This document shows positions 60,870 through 64,000 of a stretch of 64,000 nt of DNA, one piece after another. The translations under genes were made by a program, and so were the position numbers. Positions within the stretch are counted from its first letter, which is position 1; each line of letters opens with the position of its first letter. This DNA comes from Amanita rubescens. Its lineage: Eukaryota > Basidiomycota > Agaricomycetes > Agaricales > Amanitaceae. The stretch is from contig WION01000092.1 in assembly GCA_015039365.1 (NCBI GenBank), forward strand, positions 62,001 through 126,000, given 5' to 3'. The notes beneath the pieces were generated by a model. The model had not been told where the DNA came from, did no database searches, and saw only the letters and a list, made by a program, of their open reading frames with translations.

Positions 60870-61391
60870 TTATTTCTGGCACCAACCATCGCTATTGGTG
60901 ATATAGTCAACCGTACCATCAGGTTGCGTCTGACCGCCCGTGTTCGTTGCGGTGTCAGCATTATGACAACTCTGGTACATTGAACAAGTAAGCAACGTGC
61001 TTCCACCCTGTGGTGACGGTCAGAATGCGCCATTTGACAAAGGGAAAAGAAAAAGCAGACCTTGCCATTGACATCATGGTAACCTAAATGGAGCTTAGTC
61101 TCTCGCTTTTCTCGAATTAGCAATTGACTTACTGTTGGCGAAGGTGCAGCCTGAGACAGACTCGCACGCAGCGACGCAAGCTGGAAGCAGAATTAAAAAT
61201 CCGCCGGGCGAAGATAGAGCCTGCGCTTTACCTTTGGTAGTTGCGACGAGTTGGTAAGTGATGTAGTCAGCAGCCTCCGTGGCTCCGTCGAGATTATGGA
61301 AAGTCAGGTGGAAGTCGCCTCTCTTGACTATCGCAGTCGCCGATGCGACGGAAGCAGCAGAGAAAGCGAGGATGAGCGAAGCGAAGTGCAT
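60870..61391 (-). CDS. Small secreted protein, array copy 14 (subfamily B)
   Basis: Duplicate of copy 13: MHFASLILAFSAASVASA, TAIVKRG, then DFHLTFHNLDGATEAADYITY. Exon 2 is CVAACESVSGCTFAN; exon 4 has HNADTATNTGGQTQPDG and ends SDGWCQK-TAA. It differs from copy 13 at several residues, including ends CQK versus CKK and THNLDG versus AHDLDA in exon 1. TATTTAA box 61444-61458. Confidence 0.82.
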
Positions 61392-63384
61392 AACGACTGT
61401 GAGTGGATATGAAGACGTGAGTCTGAAGTTGACCTCCTACGCTCCAGGTTAAATACCTCTGTTATGGTGCCCTGGACGCCTACCACTCGTTCGGGACTTT
61501 TACATCCAGGAAGTCTATAAGCTCCCTTTTGCGCCAAGCTCTGTGGGACGTTTCAAAAGTCACTCGATCTTCGTTCAAAACGTTACGTGGCGGGAAATGT
61601 TACGTCAAACGCCCTGACCGCTGACCACTCGTGTCGGAGGACTAGGGATGTCAAGATGCCGATTTGTACCTAATTAGGGTTTCATTGCTGTACCGCGTGG
61701 TAGAGTTTCACACGCCTGCGACCGCATCTCATTGACTACGGCACGGCACATGTATCAGGTTCTTCAGTGACTTTGAGATGCAAGAACGCTTGAGAATGTG
61801 CCTCACGTCTACTTTCGTATCCGTCCTTATGTAGCCATTTTCTTGTCGTGGATAGTCAAACACCCTTTTTGGCTATATTTGCCCTTTGTATCCTGTATTT
61901 CGAGCGGAGCGAGTCCAGAGGACGCACAAACTCCGTAGCTAATTCGAAGAGGAAAATAGTTATATTTTAAAGTACGAAAGATGCCACAACGCTGTCATTG
62001 TTTCGCTGGAATTTTTCTAGTTGAGATGGTAAGATCGCCGTCAATTTATTGCAGTTGTGTCATACGTTTGCTCCGCTTGACGTATATCAAATGGCTCTCT
62101 CTTGATAGTCAATGACTGAGGTGCAAATTAGCTTTGCTCACGCCTAAGTGAAAGAAAATGGTTCCATACGGTATTTTAGTCACTTCCCATTAACAACTGA
62201 ATTGTCTTCTCAACGCTCGCCATACCGGGCGCCGAGGCGCCCACCCTCTTTAACGCCACGCGTGCTCGGATCCGAGCTAGCTATTCCAGGTTGCCATTCG
62301 GCCCGTCACCCAAGTTCGAGGTCGGGGCAGAGACTCGTGCTCCTTTGGTCATGTTGGATACGCATTGAGCATGCTGTTTGATGCTAGCGATTCGGGGGAC
62401 TTTCTAGGGGTGGCAGAGAGTGGCAAGGCACCAAATCTTGTTAGGTTCAGTGTCCGACGTCTCATTTTCATCTGCATAGCGACTTTTGGTCCTATCCAGA
62501 TGCAGTTTGTGCAGACACATGAGGATGAGGTAAAGACATGATGACGTGTCCGCGTCAGCCGTCTTGAAAAAGAATGGAAATGGCGAGTCTGGCTTATGCG
62601 AGTATGCGAGCAAGTCGTAGCGAAGAGCAGGAATCCATTTACGATATTTTTTGTCCTTCCTGAGGTAAGGTTGAAATTCACGAAGACAACGAACGCTCTG
62701 AGGAGGCGGACAAAGCCGATGGGGATGTCACGGATGATGTGACGTGTGACATCCAGCCCTCTTTCGGGCGACAAGCCCTGCATGAAAGACTGCATTTGGG
62801 TTTACGATTTTTGTTGCGGACTGCGCTGGATTTGTTTGATCGCCGCGGTTCAGAGTTGCTCATGCTCAGGAGATGAAGGTATGCGTGCAACTCCATTTAT
62901 TATTCGTACACCCGGCTCATTAGTGCGCCCGCATCGTCAGCGCGTTAGATCTCCTAGGCTAGGAAAGGCTAGGTCACAGTACCTCGATTCGCGGGAATAG
63001 ATTGCCGACTTGGAATCTGAATCCAAAATCCAGCAATGATCCGCAGGGATGGCACGCGTTGATGCGAAAGGCTAACGGATGCCTTGTTTATTAGCTTTTG
63101 TTAGCCTGTGCACCTAACTGAGATAGGTGGCTGAAAGGCGGCTTGCTGTTGACCGGCAGCTTACCGGCAATAAACCCGAAAAAGGGTGGAAGGTGTGCTT
63201 GAAAGCTTCGACGCCTCAGATATATTGGTTTTTTTGTTTTGATTTTGAACCCAGACATCGTCTTAAGAGAAATGATGGAGCACTGTAATTGAACAAATGA
63301 CGAAGTCCCACTATTTACATCAAAAACGGACTTTGAACAGGCTTAAGGTGTAAGACTACGCGACGGTGCCTCCGATTGCCCCAT
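61392..63384. other. Spacer between copies 14 and 15
   Basis: To 62766 it is the second copy of the duplicated block. After that come an unrecognised stretch and a worn 3' module of copy 15 (GATCCGCAGGGATGG at about 63040, GGCTGAAAGGCGG, and a possible tRNA-like remnant 63140-63210). No separate gene recognised. Confidence 0.5.
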
Positions 63385-63907
63385 TTAGATCTGGCACCAA
63401 CCATCGCTATTGGTGATATAGTCAACTTGACCATCAGGCTGCGTCTGACCACCTTTGTTCGTAGCGGTATCAGCATAATGGCAATCCTTGTACATAGAGC
63501 AAGTAAGCAAAGTGCTTCCATTCTGTGGAAACCGTCAGAGCGCGTCATTTGACAAGGGAACAAGAGAAAGCGGACCTTGCCATTGACATCGTTATAAACT
63601 AAACGGAGCTTAGTCCCTCGCTTCTCTTGAAATTAGTAATTGACTTACTATTGACGAAGTTGCACCCGGAGACCGCGTCACACGCCGCGAAACAGTCTAG
63701 AAAACAAGATTAATCACCACCCCGAACGAAGAGCGTCCGCGCCTTACCTGGGGTAGTTGCGACGAGTTTATAAGTGATGTAGTCAGGAGCCTCTGTGGCT
63801 GCGTCGAGGTTATAGAAAGTCGGGTAGAAGTGGCTTCTCTTGGATATCGGAGTCGCCGACGCGACAATAGCAGCAGAGAGAGCGAGGATGAGCGAAGCGA
63901 AGTGCAT
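63385..63907 (-). CDS. Small secreted protein, array copy 15 (subfamily B)
   Basis: Closest to copy 7: MHFASLILALSAAIVASA, TPISKRS, then HFYPTFYNLDAATEAPDYITY. Exon 2 is DCFAACDAVSGCNFVN and exon 4 ends SDGWCQI-TAA with QPDGQVDYI. In-frame ATGs exist 30 and 51 bp upstream; the MHF start agrees with all other copies. A TATA-like GATATTTAACCTGG is at 63960-63974. The rest of its promoter module lies beyond the window. Confidence 0.82.
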
Positions 63908-64000
63908 TGTGACTGTAGGTGAATCCAAAGACGCGAGTCTGAAGTTGACTTCGTGCACGCCAGGTTAAATATCGCTGTTGTTTATGTTTTGTTTTCGCAA

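Larger units (their letters stand above)
58685..62766. repeat. Tandem duplication, second copy
   Basis: Direct repeat of 54840-58684. Shared landmarks: the GGCTTCCGGCGATCAA block (55001 and 58857), HNH relic text, copies 13 and 14, and the GGCGCCGAGGCGCCCACC palindrome-like text (58117 and 62227). Confidence 0.8.
16380..64000. repeat. Tandem array of about 2.9-kb units, each built around a small secreted protein gene
   Basis: Gene ends (or relics) lie at 16557, 20351, 23459, 26412, 29258, 32306, 35264 (relic), 37270, 40462 (relic), 42293, 45167, 48318, 51242, 53803 (inverted), 56685, 60870 and 63385. Units 2-6 are similar along their whole length. Shared spacer landmarks include TAAAAATACTTTTACAGTTG (22237, 25324, 28309 area), the GCGAGGATAGCAATTTTGAA segment (21890, 25003, 28003 area) and the 3' module with ATCCGTGCGGGGAT. 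Later units share the gene and flanks but have different middle spacers. Unit length varies mainly by insertions and deletions in the spacers. Confidence 0.9.

Noticed and set aside
16380..64000. A CRISPR-like or viral tandem array
   Set aside because: The repeating unit is a multi-exon eukaryotic gene with spacers of kilobases; no viral genes are seen.

Overview
The window looks like nuclear DNA of a filamentous basidiomycete, most likely an agaricomycete. The genes are dense with short GT-AG introns (about 45-60 bp) and the encoded proteins read like agaricomycete homologues. No bacterial-type operons, RBS or CRISPR are seen.

Left part (1-14.1 kb) holds three ordinary single genes. The first is an intact NAD-dependent glutamate dehydrogenase of the large GDH2 type, split by about 22 introns (minus strand, 219-4534). 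The second is an importin-13-like karyopherin-beta (plus, 6885-11039). The third is a NACHT-ankyrin NLR-type STAND protein (minus, 11179-14133), convergent with the importin. From 15.0 to 15.8 kb there are two decayed P-loop NTPase fragments, one on each strand, so the NLR lies beside relics of its own kind.

Right part (about 16.4 kb to the right edge) is one large accessory array. It holds fifteen apparently intact copies of a small secreted cysteine-containing protein gene (about 115-122 aa, 4 exons, one of them a 23-nt micro-exon) plus two decayed copies. The seventeen units are spaced about 2.9 kb apart on average; all are on the minus strand except one inverted unit at 53.8 kb. The family resembles basidiomycete proteins annotated as fruit-body-specific; that name is from memory and the function is not known. 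Two subfamilies are present: A (copies 1-6 and 8-12) and B (copies 7, 13, 14, 15). Some copies carry a Lys-Arg (Kex2-type) propeptide after the signal peptide and five lack it.

Each unit is more than a gene. Upstream of most copies is a shared promoter module: a TATTTAA box about 60 bp from ATG, two copies of a GAGTGGTGAGCGGTCAGGG-like box, and between them a 14-bp palindrome TGAACGATCGTTCA. Downstream is a shared module with an ATCCGTGCGGGGAT motif, a CCCT-GAAA-AGGG hairpin and a tRNA-like segment with A-box and B-box resemblance. Near the right end a roughly 3.9-4.1 kb block is tandemly duplicated and carries, next to each secreted-protein gene, a decayed HNH-endonuclease-domain gene. The array probably continues beyond base 64000, because the promoter module of copy 15 runs into the window edge.
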